Shown here piece by piece: positions 23,155-31,443 of a stretch of DNA of 37,568 bases; the first letter of the stretch is position 1, and each line of letters starts with the position of its first letter. Below the pieces are notes generated by a model. The model saw only the letters and a program-made list of their open reading frames with translations, was not told the DNA's origin and did not search any database. The DNA is from Frigididesulfovibrio sp031553235 (GTDB lineage Bacteria > Desulfobacterota > Desulfovibrionia > Desulfovibrionales > Desulfovibrionaceae): positions 1 through 37,568 of the forward strand of contig JAVBLS010000003.1 of the NCBI GenBank assembly GCA_031553235.1, given 5' to 3'. The translations under genes and the position numbers were made by a program.

Positions 23155-23816
23155 GGTTGTAATCCGTACTTGAGGGCCTGGGTGAGAAGGTGGAGAAATT
23201 CCATTCGGGGCAAGGGTTCGGCCCCAAAGCGCAGCAAATTGTCGGTGACCTGCTGGCAGTCGATAAAAAGAAAGTCGCGTTCTTTCAGCGTGTTCACCAA
23301 AAAAGCCAGGGCCGCTTTGGAGGCCTCCGGCGCACGGTAAAACATGGATTCACCGAAAAAGGCCCGGCCAAGGGCCACGCCGTAGAGTCCGCCGACCAAT
23401 TGTTTATTATGCCAAGCCTCAACGGAATGGGCAAAACCGAGCCGGTAAAGGCGCAGGTAGGCGGCATGCATTTCCCGGGTCAGCCAGGTGCCTTCCATGG
23501 CTCGTCGGCCGCCCGCGCAGCCGTCCATCACCTCGGCAAAGGCCCGGTTCATGGAGATTTCAAAGATGCCTCGGCGCAAGGTTCGGGCCAGGGAACGCGG
23601 CAGGTGAAATTTTTCCGGAAAAAGCAGACAACGCGGGTCCGGCGACCACCAGAGGATCGGGCCGCCTCCGGAATACCAGGGAAAAATGCCCCGCGCATAG
23701 GCGGCCACCAGCCGGCGCGGCGACAGATCGCCGCCCACGGCCAGCAGGCCGTCGGGCTCGGCCTCCGAGGGATCGGGGAAGCCGTGGGAGTGGGCGGCAA
23801 GGCGATATACGGGCAT
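23151..23816 (-). CDS. aat: leucyl/phenylalanyl-tRNA-protein transferase
   Basis: Aat adds Leu or Phe from charged tRNA to proteins with N-terminal Arg or Lys, marking them for ClpS/ClpAP (N-end rule). The 221-residue product has EPDGLLAVGGDLSPRRLVAAYARGIFPW in its N-terminal half, then WWSPDPRCLLFPE, TWLTREMHAAYLRL, AHSVEAW, GGLYGVALGRAFFGESMF and FIDCQQVTDNLLRFGAEPLPR, all diagnostic. The ATG at 23816 with AAAGG upstream is chosen; an extension to 23909 runs across the predicted promoter. It overlaps uvrB by four bases. clpS and clpA are not in the window. Confidence 0.96.
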   Translation of the reverse strand: MPVYRLAAHSHGFPDPSEAEPDGLLAVGGDLSPRRLVAAYARGIFPWYSGGGPILWWSPDPRCLLFPEKFHLPRSLARTLRRGIFEISMNRAFAEVMDGCAGGRRAMEGTWLTREMHAAYLRLYRLGFAHSVEAWHNKQLVGGLYGVALGRAFFGESMFYRAPEASKAALAFLVNTLKERDFLFIDCQQVTDNLLRFGAEPLPRMEFLHLLTQALKYGLQP

Positions 23817-23850
23817 GGGGGGAACCTTTGGGCGCCGGAACGCCTGTGCA

Positions 23851-23879
23851 CAAATAGCGCCGACCGAGCCCGGAGGCAA
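23851..23879 (-). promoter_or_regulatory. promoter of aat-uvrB
   Basis: TTGCCT (23879-23874), a 17-bp spacer and TATTTG (23856-23851) on the minus strand lie 35-63 bp before the aat ATG. The gap 23817-24082 otherwise holds only this and the divergent promoter at 23980-24008. Confidence 0.6.
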
Positions 23880-23979
23880 GGCCGGCCGGAGGAAAAAGCA
23901 CCGTCGCAACCATGCGAAAACGCAGTCTCTTTTTTTATCGCGCGCCGACCGCCCTCCAGGGCAAGGTACTCCGGCGCAC

Positions 23980-24008
23980 TTGACCTGCCGTCCCCGTCCG
24001 GCTAGACT
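23980..24008 (+). promoter_or_regulatory. promoter of the response regulator and gcv cluster
   Basis: TTGACC (23980-23985), a 17-bp spacer and TAGACT (24003-24008) precede the regulator ATG by about 75 bp. No stem-loop typical of a glycine riboswitch was recognised in the leader. Confidence 0.7.
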
Positions 24009-24082
24009 TTGGGCGTTTATATAACAATTTTTGCGGATCGCGACCGACAGCAGCCGCTTCCGCCTCGGTGCAGGAGCATATC

Positions 24083-24496
24083 ATGAAATTCCTCGTGGTC
24101 GACGACGATTTCGAAACCCGTCGTCTGGTGCAGCGTCTGCTGCGTCCTTACGGTGAAGTGGACGTGGCCATGGACGGAGAGGAAGGGGTCGAGGCCTTTG
24201 CCGGTGCCCTCAAAGACGGCGAACCTTACGATCTGATCACCATGGACATTCTGATGCCCAACATCGACGGGCAGCAGGCCCTGCGCGAAATCCGATCCAT
24301 TGAAAAAGATCGCGGCATTCCACCCGAGAAACAGGTTCGGATCATCATGATCTCCGGCCTTGACGACACCGAAGAACTGCATGACGCCTTCTTTTTGGGT
24401 GATGCGGCAGGTTATATCGTCAAACCAATCAATCACAAGGCGCTGTTGCAGGAAATCGCCAAGCTCGGCGTGCAGCTGGAAGCCAACCCGAACTGA
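24083..24496 (+). CDS. single-domain (CheY-like) response regulator
   Basis: The 137-residue product is a receiver domain alone. Its acidic pocket is VVDDD (residues 5-9), the phospho-acceptor is D55 in LITMDILMPN, the switch Ser lies in IIMISGLDD, and the conserved Lys in GYIVKPI. The C-terminal alpha-5 region ends at once, with no output domain. Such proteins signal by protein contact (chemotaxis, phosphorelay, or regulator targeting). CAGGAG lies eight bases before the ATG. It is 47 bp upstream of gcvH on the same strand and probably co-transcribed, though a functional link to glycine cleavage is not established. Confidence 0.92.
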   Translation: MKFLVVDDDFETRRLVQRLLRPYGEVDVAMDGEEGVEAFAGALKDGEPYDLITMDILMPNIDGQQALREIRSIEKDRGIPPEKQVRIIMISGLDDTEELHDAFFLGDAAGYIVKPINHKALLQEIAKLGVQLEANPN

Positions 24497-24543
24497 AGGT
24501 TCCGCGGCAGACGCCCATTCACCCCTTACTTTCAGGAGACCAC

Positions 24544-24927
24544 ATGTCCGTAAGACCCGATCTTTCCTACGCCCCGACCCATGAGTGGCTGCGCATTGAA
24601 GGCGACGAAGGGGTGGTGGGCATCACCCATTTCGCCCAGGACCAGTTGGGCGACATCACCTTTGTGGATTTGCCCAAAGTAGGACAAAAGCTGGCCAAAG
24701 GCCAGGAGTTTGGCGTGGTCGAGTCGGTCAAGGCCGCTTCCGACCTGTACAGCCCGGCGGCCGGCCAAGTTGTTGCGGTGAACGAGGCCCTGGCCGCCAC
24801 TCCGGAACTGATCAACCAAGACCCCTACGAGAACGGCTGGATGCTCCGTCTGAAGCTCGACGGCAAGCCCGAAGGGCTGTTGGACAAGGCAGGCTACGAG
24901 GCCGTGATGGCGGCCGAAGCCCACTAA
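24544..24927 (+). CDS. gcvH: glycine cleavage system H protein
   Basis: GcvH is the lipoylated shuttle that carries the aminomethyl group between P, T and L proteins. The 127-residue product has the lipoyl site K63 in VVESVKAAS, preceded by GITHFAQDQLGDITFVDLP, as in all GcvH. The start has AGGAG seven bases upstream. It is followed by an intrinsic terminator-like hairpin before gcvPA, which may set the H:P ratio. gcvT and the L protein gene are not in this window. Confidence 0.97.
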   Translation: MSVRPDLSYAPTHEWLRIEGDEGVVGITHFAQDQLGDITFVDLPKVGQKLAKGQEFGVVESVKAASDLYSPAAGQVVAVNEALAATPELINQDPYENGWMLRLKLDGKPEGLLDKAGYEAVMAAEAH

Positions 24928-24932
24928 TCTTG

Positions 24933-24955
24933 AGTCCCCTGCGGGGGACTTTTTG
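24933..24955 (+). terminator. terminator-like hairpin between gcvH and gcvPA
   Basis: AGTCCCC-TGCG-GGGGACT is followed by TTTTG. It lies six bases after the gcvH stop and 17 before the gcvPA ATG. It would let gcvH be made in excess over the P protein, or mark the end of a gcvH transcript. Confidence 0.7.
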
Positions 24956-24971
24956 CTCCAACGGAGGTACC

Positions 24972-26306
24972 ATGCCCTACATTCCCCATACGCCGGAAGA
25001 CACCGCCGCCATGTTGGCCCGGATCGGCGCCAAAAGCATCGACGACCTCTTTGCCGACATCCCGGCCGACATGCGGCCCAAAAGCTTCAATCTGCCCGAG
25101 GGTATGAGCGAGCACCAGGCCCTGGAAGCCATGGGGCGCCTGTCCGGGAACAACCCGGCCGCCGATTGCGTCTCGTTCCTTGGCGGCGGCGTCTATTGCC
25201 ATGCCATTCCCAAAGCCGTGGACGCCCTGGCCTCGCGCGGCGAGTTCTACACCGCCTACACCCCCTATCAGCCCGAAGCGGCCCAGGGCACCCTGCAAGC
25301 CATCTTCGAGTACCAGTCGGCCATGTGCCGGCTGCTGGACATGGACATTGCCAATGCCTCGGTCTACGACGGCGGCGCGGCCCTGTTTGAGGCGGCCATG
25401 ATGAGCCTGCGGGCCACCAGGCGCCGGGTGCTTCTGCTGGACGAAGCGGTCAACCCGCTGTACCGGATCATGCTCGGCACGCTTACGGCCAATGTGGACG
25501 CGAAAATCCGCCTGATTCCCCAGTCCGGTGGGGCTTCGGACACGGCGGCCCTAAAGGCGGCCGTGAATGAAGAAACCGCGGCGGTAATCGTCCAGAACCC
25601 GACCTTCTTCGGCTCGGTCCACGACTACACCGACGTGTTTGCGGCCGTGAAGGCCAAGGGCGGCATTGGGATCATCGGGGTCAATCCTGTCATGGCCGCG
25701 ATTCTGAGAACTCCTGGAGAAATGGGCGCCGACGTGGCCGTGGCCGAGGGCCAGAGCCTGGGGCTGCCGCCTTCCTTCGGCGGCCCCTACCTGGGCGTCA
25801 TGGCCTGCACCAAAGACATGGTGCGCCAGTTGCCCGGCCGCATCGTGGGCCGGACCACCGACCTTGAGGGCCGCACCGGCTACGTGCTCACCCTCCAGGC
25901 CCGCGAGCAGCACATCCGCCGGGCCAAGGCCACCTCGAACATCTGCTCCAACCAGGCCCTGTGCGCCCTGCGCAGCCTGATCCACGTCTGCCTGCTCGGG
26001 CCCGAGGGCCTGACCCGCACGGCCGAGTTTTCTCTGCAGCGCGCCCGCGAGGCCGCCGCCGCCCTGACCGCCCTGCCCGGCGTGAAGCTGCTCGGCGACG
26101 CGCCCTTAGCCCACGAGTTCGCCGTGAGCCTGCCCAAGCCCGCCGCTCAGGTGGTCAAAGCCCTGGCCGCCAAGGGCGTGCTGGCCGGCATCCCCTTGGG
26201 ACGCTGGTACAAGGGCCTGGACAACGCCTTGCTCGTTGCCTGCACCGAAACCACCACCCCCAACCATATTGCCGCGCTTGCCGCCGGCCTGCGAGGTGCC
26301 ATATGA
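24972..26306 (+). CDS. gcvPA: glycine dehydrogenase (decarboxylating) subunit 1 (P1)
   Basis: This is the N-terminal half of the split P protein. With subunit 2 it decarboxylates glycine and loads GcvH. The 444-residue product starts MPYIPHTPEDTAAMLARIG and has SFLGGGVYCHAIPKAVD, YTPYQPEAAQGTLQAIFEYQ, NASVYDGGAALFEA and GPYLGVMACTKDMVRQLPGR, all typical. GGAGG lies six bases before the ATG. Its TGA overlaps the gcvPB ATG by three bases, giving coupled equal synthesis. In sulfate reducers this system can also run in the reductive direction to make glycine; which direction operates here is not seen in sequence. Confidence 0.96.
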   Translation: MPYIPHTPEDTAAMLARIGAKSIDDLFADIPADMRPKSFNLPEGMSEHQALEAMGRLSGNNPAADCVSFLGGGVYCHAIPKAVDALASRGEFYTAYTPYQPEAAQGTLQAIFEYQSAMCRLLDMDIANASVYDGGAALFEAAMMSLRATRRRVLLLDEAVNPLYRIMLGTLTANVDAKIRLIPQSGGASDTAALKAAVNEETAAVIVQNPTFFGSVHDYTDVFAAVKAKGGIGIIGVNPVMAAILRTPGEMGADVAVAEGQSLGLPPSFGGPYLGVMACTKDMVRQLPGRIVGRTTDLEGRTGYVLTLQAREQHIRRAKATSNICSNQALCALRSLIHVCLLGPEGLTRTAEFSLQRAREAAAALTALPGVKLLGDAPLAHEFAVSLPKPAAQVVKALAAKGVLAGIPLGRWYKGLDNALLVACTETTTPNHIAALAAGLRGAI

Positions 26307-27742
26307 ACACCGTTTTCGCCGCCTCGGTGCCCGGCCGCACCGCCGTTCTGCCGCAAAAACCCGAAAAATCGGCCGCCGACATGCTGCCCAAGGCCCTGCT
26401 GCGGGGCAAGCGGCCGGCCCTGCCCGAGCTTTCCGAGCTTGATGTGGTCCGCCACTTCTCCCTGCTTTCCCAGAAAAACTACTCCGTGGACACCAACTTC
26501 TACCCCCTGGGCTCCTGTACCATGAAGTACAACCCCAAGTTTACGGAATACGCCTCCGGTGCGCCGGGCTTCGTGAACGCCCACCCCATGACCGCCTTTG
26601 TCGAGGGCGGCGACGCCCTGATCCAGGGCTGTCTGGAAGCCGTATGGACCACCGAGCGGCTGCTTGAAGAAGTCACGGGCATGAAGGCCTTTACCATGCA
26701 CCCCATGGCCGGGGCCCAGGGCGAACTGACCGGCATTCTGCTGATCGCCGCCTATCACCGGGCCAAAGGCAACAAGAAGGCCAAGATCATCTGCCCGGAC
26801 GCGGCCCACGGCACCAACCCGGCCACTGCCGCCCTGGCGGGCTACGAGGTGGTCAACATCGCCTCCAAGGATGGCATGGTCGACCCCGGAGCCCTGGAAG
26901 CCGTCCTGGACGACTCCACGGCCGGCCTGATGATGACCTGCCCCAACACCCTGGGCCTGTTTGAAAAGCACCTGCCGCGCATCGTGGAAAAGCTGCGCGC
27001 CGTCGACGCCCTGCTCTATTACGACGGGGCCAACTTCAACGCGATCATGGGGCGCATGCGCACCGGCGACGTAGGCTTTGACGTGGTCCACCTGAACCTG
27101 CACAAAACCATGGCCACCCCCCACGGTGGTGGCGGCCCCGGCTCCGGCCCGGTGGGCGTTTCCGACAAGCTCGTGCCCTTTCTGCCCGGCCCCCGGGTGG
27201 TCAAAAATGCCGACGGCAGCTTTGGCCTGAACTCCGATCTGCCTCAGAGCATCGGCAATATGGCACCGTTTTTCGGCAACTTCGGCATCTATATACGCGC
27301 CCTGGCCTACATGCTGCGCCTGGGCAAGGGCGGCCTGAAACGAGCCTCGGATTACGCGGTGCTCAACGCCAACTATATGCTGGCCCGTCTGCGCGCCCAT
27401 CTGCAGATTCCTTACGATCGCGTGTGCATGCACGAGTTCGTGGCCTCTGTCGTGCCGCCCTTGGTGGAAAACACCTCGGCCCTGGATATTGCCAAGGCCT
27501 TGCTGGACAAAGGCTACCATGCGCCGACCATCTACTTCCCGCTGATTGTCAAGGAATGCTTGATGTTCGAGCCCACGGAAACCGAAAGCAAGGAAACCCT
27601 GGACAAGTTTTGCGACGACCTGATCGCCATCGTCAACACGGCCAAAACCAATCCCCAGGCCCTGCGCGACGCCCCGCTCACCCTGCCGGTACGCCGGCTG
27701 GATGAGACCAGGGCCGCCCGAGAAATGATCTTACGGGATTAG
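26303..27742 (+). CDS. gcvPB: glycine dehydrogenase (decarboxylating) subunit 2 (P2)
   Basis: The C-terminal, PLP-binding half of the split glycine decarboxylase. The 479-residue product has SVDTNFYPLGSCTMKYNP, the PLP-lysine region VVHLNLHKTMATPHGGGGPG (Lys of LHKT), PDAAHGTNPATAALAGY and IGNMAPFFGNFGIYIRALAY. The ATG overlaps gcvPA by four bases (ATGA). A rho-independent terminator at 27765-27798 ends the transcript. Together with gcvH and gcvPA it forms an H-P1-P2 set; the T protein (gcvT) is missing from this locus. Confidence 0.96.
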   Translation: MNTVFAASVPGRTAVLPQKPEKSAADMLPKALLRGKRPALPELSELDVVRHFSLLSQKNYSVDTNFYPLGSCTMKYNPKFTEYASGAPGFVNAHPMTAFVEGGDALIQGCLEAVWTTERLLEEVTGMKAFTMHPMAGAQGELTGILLIAAYHRAKGNKKAKIICPDAAHGTNPATAALAGYEVVNIASKDGMVDPGALEAVLDDSTAGLMMTCPNTLGLFEKHLPRIVEKLRAVDALLYYDGANFNAIMGRMRTGDVGFDVVHLNLHKTMATPHGGGGPGSGPVGVSDKLVPFLPGPRVVKNADGSFGLNSDLPQSIGNMAPFFGNFGIYIRALAYMLRLGKGGLKRASDYAVLNANYMLARLRAHLQIPYDRVCMHEFVASVVPPLVENTSALDIAKALLDKGYHAPTIYFPLIVKECLMFEPTETESKETLDKFCDDLIAIVNTAKTNPQALRDAPLTLPVRRLDETRAAREMILRD

Positions 27743-27764
27743 CCCCGGCTCTGCGGTCGTTCCT

Positions 27765-27798
27765 GCGCCGCTTCGGAAACCCCGGAGCGGCGCTTTTT
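27765..27798 (+). terminator. rho-independent terminator of the gcv operon
   Basis: GCGCCGCT (27765-27772) pairs with AGCGGCGC (27786-27793), with further CGG/CCG pairs inside, and TTTTT follows. It lies 22 bp after the gcvPB stop. Confidence 0.85.
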
Positions 27799-27820
27799 GC
27801 AAAATGACAATTTTGCAAAA
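27795..27820. repeat. AT-rich perfect inverted repeat before the permease gene
   Basis: TTTTGCAAAAT (27795-27805) and ATTTTGCAAAA (27810-27820) pair perfectly around GACA. It shares the T tract of the gcv terminator and lies about 5 bp before a possible -35 word TTGAAA (27825-27830). Each arm is itself palindromic (TTTTGCAAAA), so a dimeric regulator site is possible. Confidence 0.5.
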
Positions 27821-27907
27821 GCTGTTGAAAAAATAACCCTCTAGGCAGAATCCGCGCCTTCGTCTATGCAGCGGAGGCACCTCACCCTCAACGCGGAAGC
27901 TCAGACC

Positions 27908-29323
27908 ATGGACGACACACGTGATCTCAAGCGGGCATTGAAAAACCGACACGTCCAGCTCATCGCTCTGGGCGGGGCCATCGGTACCGGGCTTTTTCTC
28001 GGTTCGGCCGGAACCATCCAGATGGCCGGACCGGCGGTCATCCTCAGCTACGCCTTTGGCGGCTTCATCGCCTTTTTAATCATGCGCCAGCTCGGCGAAA
28101 TGATGGCCCAAGAGCCCATTGCCGGCTCGTTCAGCAACCTGGCCCACAAGTACTGGGGCGATTTTCCCGGCCTGCTTTCCGGCTGGAACTACTGGATTCT
28201 GTACGTGCTCGTAGGCATGTCGGAATTGACCGCCGTGGCCGTCTATGTGCAGTACTGGTTCCCGGCCATCCAGCCCTGGCAGACCACGGCCGTGTTCTTT
28301 CTGCTGATCAACGTCATCAACCTGGCCCACGTCGGCGTGTTCGGCGAGATGGAGTTCTGGTTCGCTTCCATCAAGGTGGCGGCCATCATCGCCATGATCG
28401 TGCTGGGTTCTTTCCTGCTCTTCAGCGGGCATGCGGGCCCGCAGGCCGGTGTCGGCAACCTCTGGGTGCACGGCGGATTTTTTGCCAAAGGCTGGCACGG
28501 GGTATTCATCTCCCTGGCGGTTGTCTCGTTTTCTTTCGGCGGCCTGGAACTGGTCGGCATTGCCGCCGCCGAGACCGACAACCCGCAAAAGACCATCCCC
28601 AAGGCCGTGAACCAGGTCATCTACCGCATCCTGATTTTCTACGTCGGCGCTCTGGCGGTGCTGCTTTCCCTTTACCCCTGGAACGCGCTCGGCGCCTCGG
28701 TGGACAAAAGCCAATGGGCCCAGGCCATGTTCGCCAGCCCCTTTGTGCAGATCTTCGACCACATCGGCATTCCGGCCGCAGCCCACGTGCTCAACTTCGT
28801 GGTGCTCACGGCAGCCCTTTCGGTTTACAACAGTTGCGTGTACTGCAACAGCCGGATGCTTTACGGCCTGGCCCTACAAGGCAACGCCCCGAAGGTGCTG
28901 ACCAAGGTCAGCTCCAGCGGCGTGCCGGTCTGGTCGCTGCTGATTTCTTCGAGCGCCACCTTGATCTGTGTCGGGCTCAATTACCTGATCCCCGCTTCGG
29001 CCTTGGGCGTGCTCATGTCGCTGGTGGTCGCCGCCCTGGTGATCAACTGGGCCATGATCAGTCTGACCCACATGAAATTCCGGGCCGAAAAGGTTCGCCT
29101 GGGCGAACGCCTGATCTTCAAAGCCTTCTGGTATCCCTGGACCAGTTGGCTCTGTCTGGCCTTCATGGTCGTTGTTCTCTACATTCTTGTTGATATTGGC
29201 GAAACCGTGGCCGTAATCCTGGCGCCCATCTGGATCGCCCTGGTCGCGCTCGGCTGGTGGCTGAAGAAAAGAGCCACGGCCGGCAAAACCCCGGCAACGG
29301 GAGCCTCCGCCAACGACTCGTAG
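27908..29323 (+). CDS. amino acid permease, AroP/PheP-like (APC/AAT family)
   Basis: The 471-residue product is a 12-helix amino acid:proton symporter of the AAT group. It shows the family signature HVQLIALGGAIGTGLFLG. It agrees most closely with PheP/AroP in AFLIMRQLGEMMAQEP, LLSGWNYWILYVLVGMSELT, GEMEFWFASIKV, FSFGGLELVGIAAAE and YCNSRMLYGLALQGNAPK, so aromatic amino acids are the likely substrates. CycA-like glycine/D-alanine transport, tempting beside gcv and dsdA, fits less well. The ATG at 27908 is chosen because the product then begins as in relatives; an upstream ATG 14 codons earlier is possible. A hairpin terminator follows at 29351. Confidence 0.9.
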   Translation: MDDTRDLKRALKNRHVQLIALGGAIGTGLFLGSAGTIQMAGPAVILSYAFGGFIAFLIMRQLGEMMAQEPIAGSFSNLAHKYWGDFPGLLSGWNYWILYVLVGMSELTAVAVYVQYWFPAIQPWQTTAVFFLLINVINLAHVGVFGEMEFWFASIKVAAIIAMIVLGSFLLFSGHAGPQAGVGNLWVHGGFFAKGWHGVFISLAVVSFSFGGLELVGIAAAETDNPQKTIPKAVNQVIYRILIFYVGALAVLLSLYPWNALGASVDKSQWAQAMFASPFVQIFDHIGIPAAAHVLNFVVLTAALSVYNSCVYCNSRMLYGLALQGNAPKVLTKVSSSGVPVWSLLISSSATLICVGLNYLIPASALGVLMSLVVAALVINWAMISLTHMKFRAEKVRLGERLIFKAFWYPWTSWLCLAFMVVVLYILVDIGETVAVILAPIWIALVALGWWLKKRATAGKTPATGASANDS

Positions 29324-29350
29324 CGGTGAACGACTTGAGCGTTCCGCCGG

Positions 29351-29382
29351 CAGCCCGGTTTGGCTTGCGCCAAACCGGGCTG
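29351..29382 (+). terminator. hairpin terminator after the permease gene
   Basis: CAGCCCGGTTTGG (29351-29363) pairs perfectly with CCAAACCGGGCTG (29370-29382) around CTTGCG. The stem is strong but no U tract follows, so termination may be incomplete. Confidence 0.6.
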
Positions 29383-29387
29383 CGTAA

Positions 29388-29417
29388 TTGACAAGCAGCC
29401 CTTTACCGGGCCATTAT
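29388..29417 (+). promoter_or_regulatory. promoter of the amino-acid-binding protein gene
   Basis: TTGACA (29388-29393), an 18-bp spacer and CATTAT (29412-29417), with TATATT overlapping, precede the ATG at 29458 by about 40 bp. AAAGGAG lies seven to eight bases before that ATG. Confidence 0.6.
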
Positions 29418-29457
29418 ATTCATTCCGACCATAAACTTTACCGCAAAGGAGCTCCTC

Positions 29458-30201
29458 ATGTTCAGATCCTTGCTTTTAGCTCTGTGTCTTTTCTTGTGCG
29501 TCGGCGTCGCCTCGGCCAAAGAGCCGCTGTTGGTGGTCGCCCATGACGCCACTTGGCCGCCCATGGAATTCATGGACGAAAACCGCAACATCGTGGGCTA
29601 TTCTGTGGATTACATCAACGCCGTGGCCAAAGAAGCCGGCTTTACGGTCGAGCACAAAAGCGTGGCCTGGGACGGCATTTTCTCCGGCCTGAAAAGCAAG
29701 AAATACGACGTGATCGCCTCGTCGGTGACCATCACCCCCGAGCGGGCCAAGATCATGGATTTTTCCGAGCCCTACTATGAAGTGAGGCAGGCCGTGGTCA
29801 CGCCCAAGGCCGTCACCTTGAAGACCCTGGCCGACATGCAGGGTAAGACCCTGGGCGCGCAGATCGGCACCACCGGCTACATGGCCATCACCAAGGCCGC
29901 CGGCGTCAAGGCCAAGAGTTTCGACGAAATCGGCATGGCCATGGAAGCCTTGGCCGCCGGCCGTCTGGACGGCGTGGTCTGCGACGACCCCACGGCCACC
30001 AACTACATTCTGGCCAACAAAGATTACGCCGCCAAGATGCACGTGGCCGTCATCCTGCCGGCCGACGTGCCCGAATACTACGGCTTTGCCGTGGACAAAG
30101 GCAACACCAAGACCCTGGAAATGCTGAACAAGGGCATTGAAGTGGTCAAGGCCAAGGGCATCGACAAAGAATTGCGCAAAAAGTGGATGGGCGACGACTA
30201 A
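29458..30201 (+). CDS. periplasmic amino-acid-binding protein of an ABC transporter
   Basis: The 247-residue product is a polar amino acid binding protein of the HisJ/GlnH type (SBP_bac_3). The signal peptide is residues 1-20 (ending VGVASA). Ligand-binding motifs are ATWPPMEFMDENRNIVGYSVDYI, KKYDVIASSVTITPERAKIMDFS and GAQIGTTGYMAI, followed by LDGVVCDDPTATNYI. The exact ligand is not evident. There is no adjacent permease or ATPase gene, so it is an orphan that must work with a distant transporter or a receptor. It has its own promoter and shares a bidirectional terminator with the next gene. Confidence 0.94.
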   Translation: MFRSLLLALCLFLCVGVASAKEPLLVVAHDATWPPMEFMDENRNIVGYSVDYINAVAKEAGFTVEHKSVAWDGIFSGLKSKKYDVIASSVTITPERAKIMDFSEPYYEVRQAVVTPKAVTLKTLADMQGKTLGAQIGTTGYMAITKAAGVKAKSFDEIGMAMEALAAGRLDGVVCDDPTATNYILANKDYAAKMHVAVILPADVPEYYGFAVDKGNTKTLEMLNKGIEVVKAKGIDKELRKKWMGDD

Positions 30202-30224
30202 GCCCGCGCTGTTTCTTCCCATAC

Positions 30225-30254
30225 ATCAAAGCCGGCCCTTGGGCCGGCTTTGAT
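30225..30254. terminator. bidirectional terminator
   Basis: ATCAAAGCCGGCCC (30225-30238) and GGGCCGGCTTTGAT (30241-30254) pair perfectly with a two-base loop. It separates the convergent binding-protein gene (plus) and REC-PAS gene (minus). A/T-rich arms at both ends serve either direction. Confidence 0.75.
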
Positions 30255-30295
30255 CATTTGGCCGAAAGGCAAAAGCACCCGAAGGTCGGCACCGC

Positions 30296-31438
30296 CTAAC
30301 GGCCGCCCGGCAGCAGCAGGCAAAACTCCGGCCGTTCGGTCAGCTCCAGAACCAGCACCGCGCCCAGCAGGTCGCTTTCGGCGTCCAGATAGGAGGTGAT
30401 CGCGGCCCGAACCTCATGATCGCTGCCGGGAATACGCATGGCGCCGCGCAGTTCGGCCTGGGCACCGACTTCTCTGAACTGCGCTATGAAGCGTTCCAGC
30501 AGATCGGCCGCAGCGCCGGTCAAAATCGGCGGATCGCCCGGGCAGAGAAGGGGCAGCACAGAATCAAAGGCCCGGTTGCTCAAGATGACATTGCCTGCAA
30601 CATCCACCACAGCCACGCCGTGGGCAATGGCATCGAGGGTGTTGCGCAACAGGTTGTGGGTCAGGCTGCGGGCGTCTTCGGCCCGTTTTCTGTCGGTGAT
30701 GTTGACGACCACGCCCTCGTAATGGGCCAGCCGGCCTTCGGCATCAAAGCCGGGGGTGACGTGCTCGGCCACCCAAAGCCGGTCGCCGTCGCGGCCGTAG
30801 ACCGGCGACTCGAAAAAGCGCACGGCCTCGCCCCGTTCCAGTTTTTGCAGCAGCGCCGCCCGAGGCTGCGGGGCGCCGTAGACCTGCTCGTCGATGGACT
30901 TGACCAGACGCAGCAACTCGGCCGGGCCGGCATAGCCGAGCATCTCGGCAAAGGCATGGTTGACGGAAAGGTAAAAACCGTCGGGGTGGCAGACGTAAAT
31001 ACCCACGGCCGCGTTGTCGAAAATGCTTCGGTGCAGCAGTTCGCCTGCCCGCAGCTTTTCCATGACCTCGTTCTGGTGCCTGGCCAGACGCAGGTTGACC
31101 CGCAGTTCTTCGGCTGAAACCGGCTTTTTGATGAAGCCCAGGGCACCGCTTTTGGCGATGGCCTCCATTGCTTCCCGGCTCTCCGTGCCGGAAATGACCA
31201 CCACCGGCACCGGGACGCGCTCCAGCAAATCTTTGGTGGCCAATATGCCGCTGACCCCGTCGGCCAAGTGCACGTCCATAAGCACCACGTCGGGCTTCAA
31301 GGCCGCGGCCGCGGCGACCACCTCGGCCCCCCGGCCTACAGAACCGCAGACCACATGCCCCTCCTGAGCCACCAGGTCGGCCAGAAGCTCGGCGCTCACC
31401 GGCTCGTCTTCGGCTATGAGTACACGCAGTTGCGGCAT
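30296..31438 (-). CDS. response regulator with REC, PAS/PAC and a further PAS-like domain, no output domain
   Basis: The 380-residue product has an N-terminal receiver domain (about 1-125): acidic pocket IAEDEP, phospho-acceptor D in VVLMDVHLADG, VVISGT and IKKPVS. A PAS domain with PAC tail follows (about 140-265: LLHRSIFDNAAVGIYVC, GYAGPAELL, VVVNITDRKRAED). A second PAS-like region (about 275-370: NTLDAIAHGVAVVDVAGNVI) is last. No histidine kinase, GGDEF, EAL or DNA-binding domain is present, so it probably signals by protein-protein contact. The ATG at 31438 lies five bases after the obgE stop with a weak Shine-Dalgarno, so it appears coupled to obgE. Confidence 0.9.
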   Translation of the reverse strand: MPQLRVLIAEDEPVSAELLADLVAQEGHVVCGSVGRGAEVVAAAAALKPDVVLMDVHLADGVSGILATKDLLERVPVPVVVISGTESREAMEAIAKSGALGFIKKPVSAEELRVNLRLARHQNEVMEKLRAGELLHRSIFDNAAVGIYVCHPDGFYLSVNHAFAEMLGYAGPAELLRLVKSIDEQVYGAPQPRAALLQKLERGEAVRFFESPVYGRDGDRLWVAEHVTPGFDAEGRLAHYEGVVVNITDRKRAEDARSLTHNLLRNTLDAIAHGVAVVDVAGNVILSNRAFDSVLPLLCPGDPPILTGAAADLLERFIAQFREVGAQAELRGAMRIPGSDHEVRAAITSYLDAESDLLGAVLVLELTERPEFCLLLPGGR

Positions 31439-31443
31439 GCGGA

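Noticed and set aside
24009..24082. Glycine riboswitch upstream of the gcv genes.
   Set aside because: The leader is too short for the aptamer and no matching helices were found.
26147..27520. Long minus-strand open frame opposite gcvPB.
   Set aside because: Same antisense composition effect; gcvPB on the plus strand is certain.
27908..29323. Assignment of the permease as CycA (glycine/D-serine/D-alanine) to fit the gcv and dsdA neighbours.
   Set aside because: Segment-by-segment recall agrees better with PheP/AroP than with CycA; neighbourhood alone is not enough.
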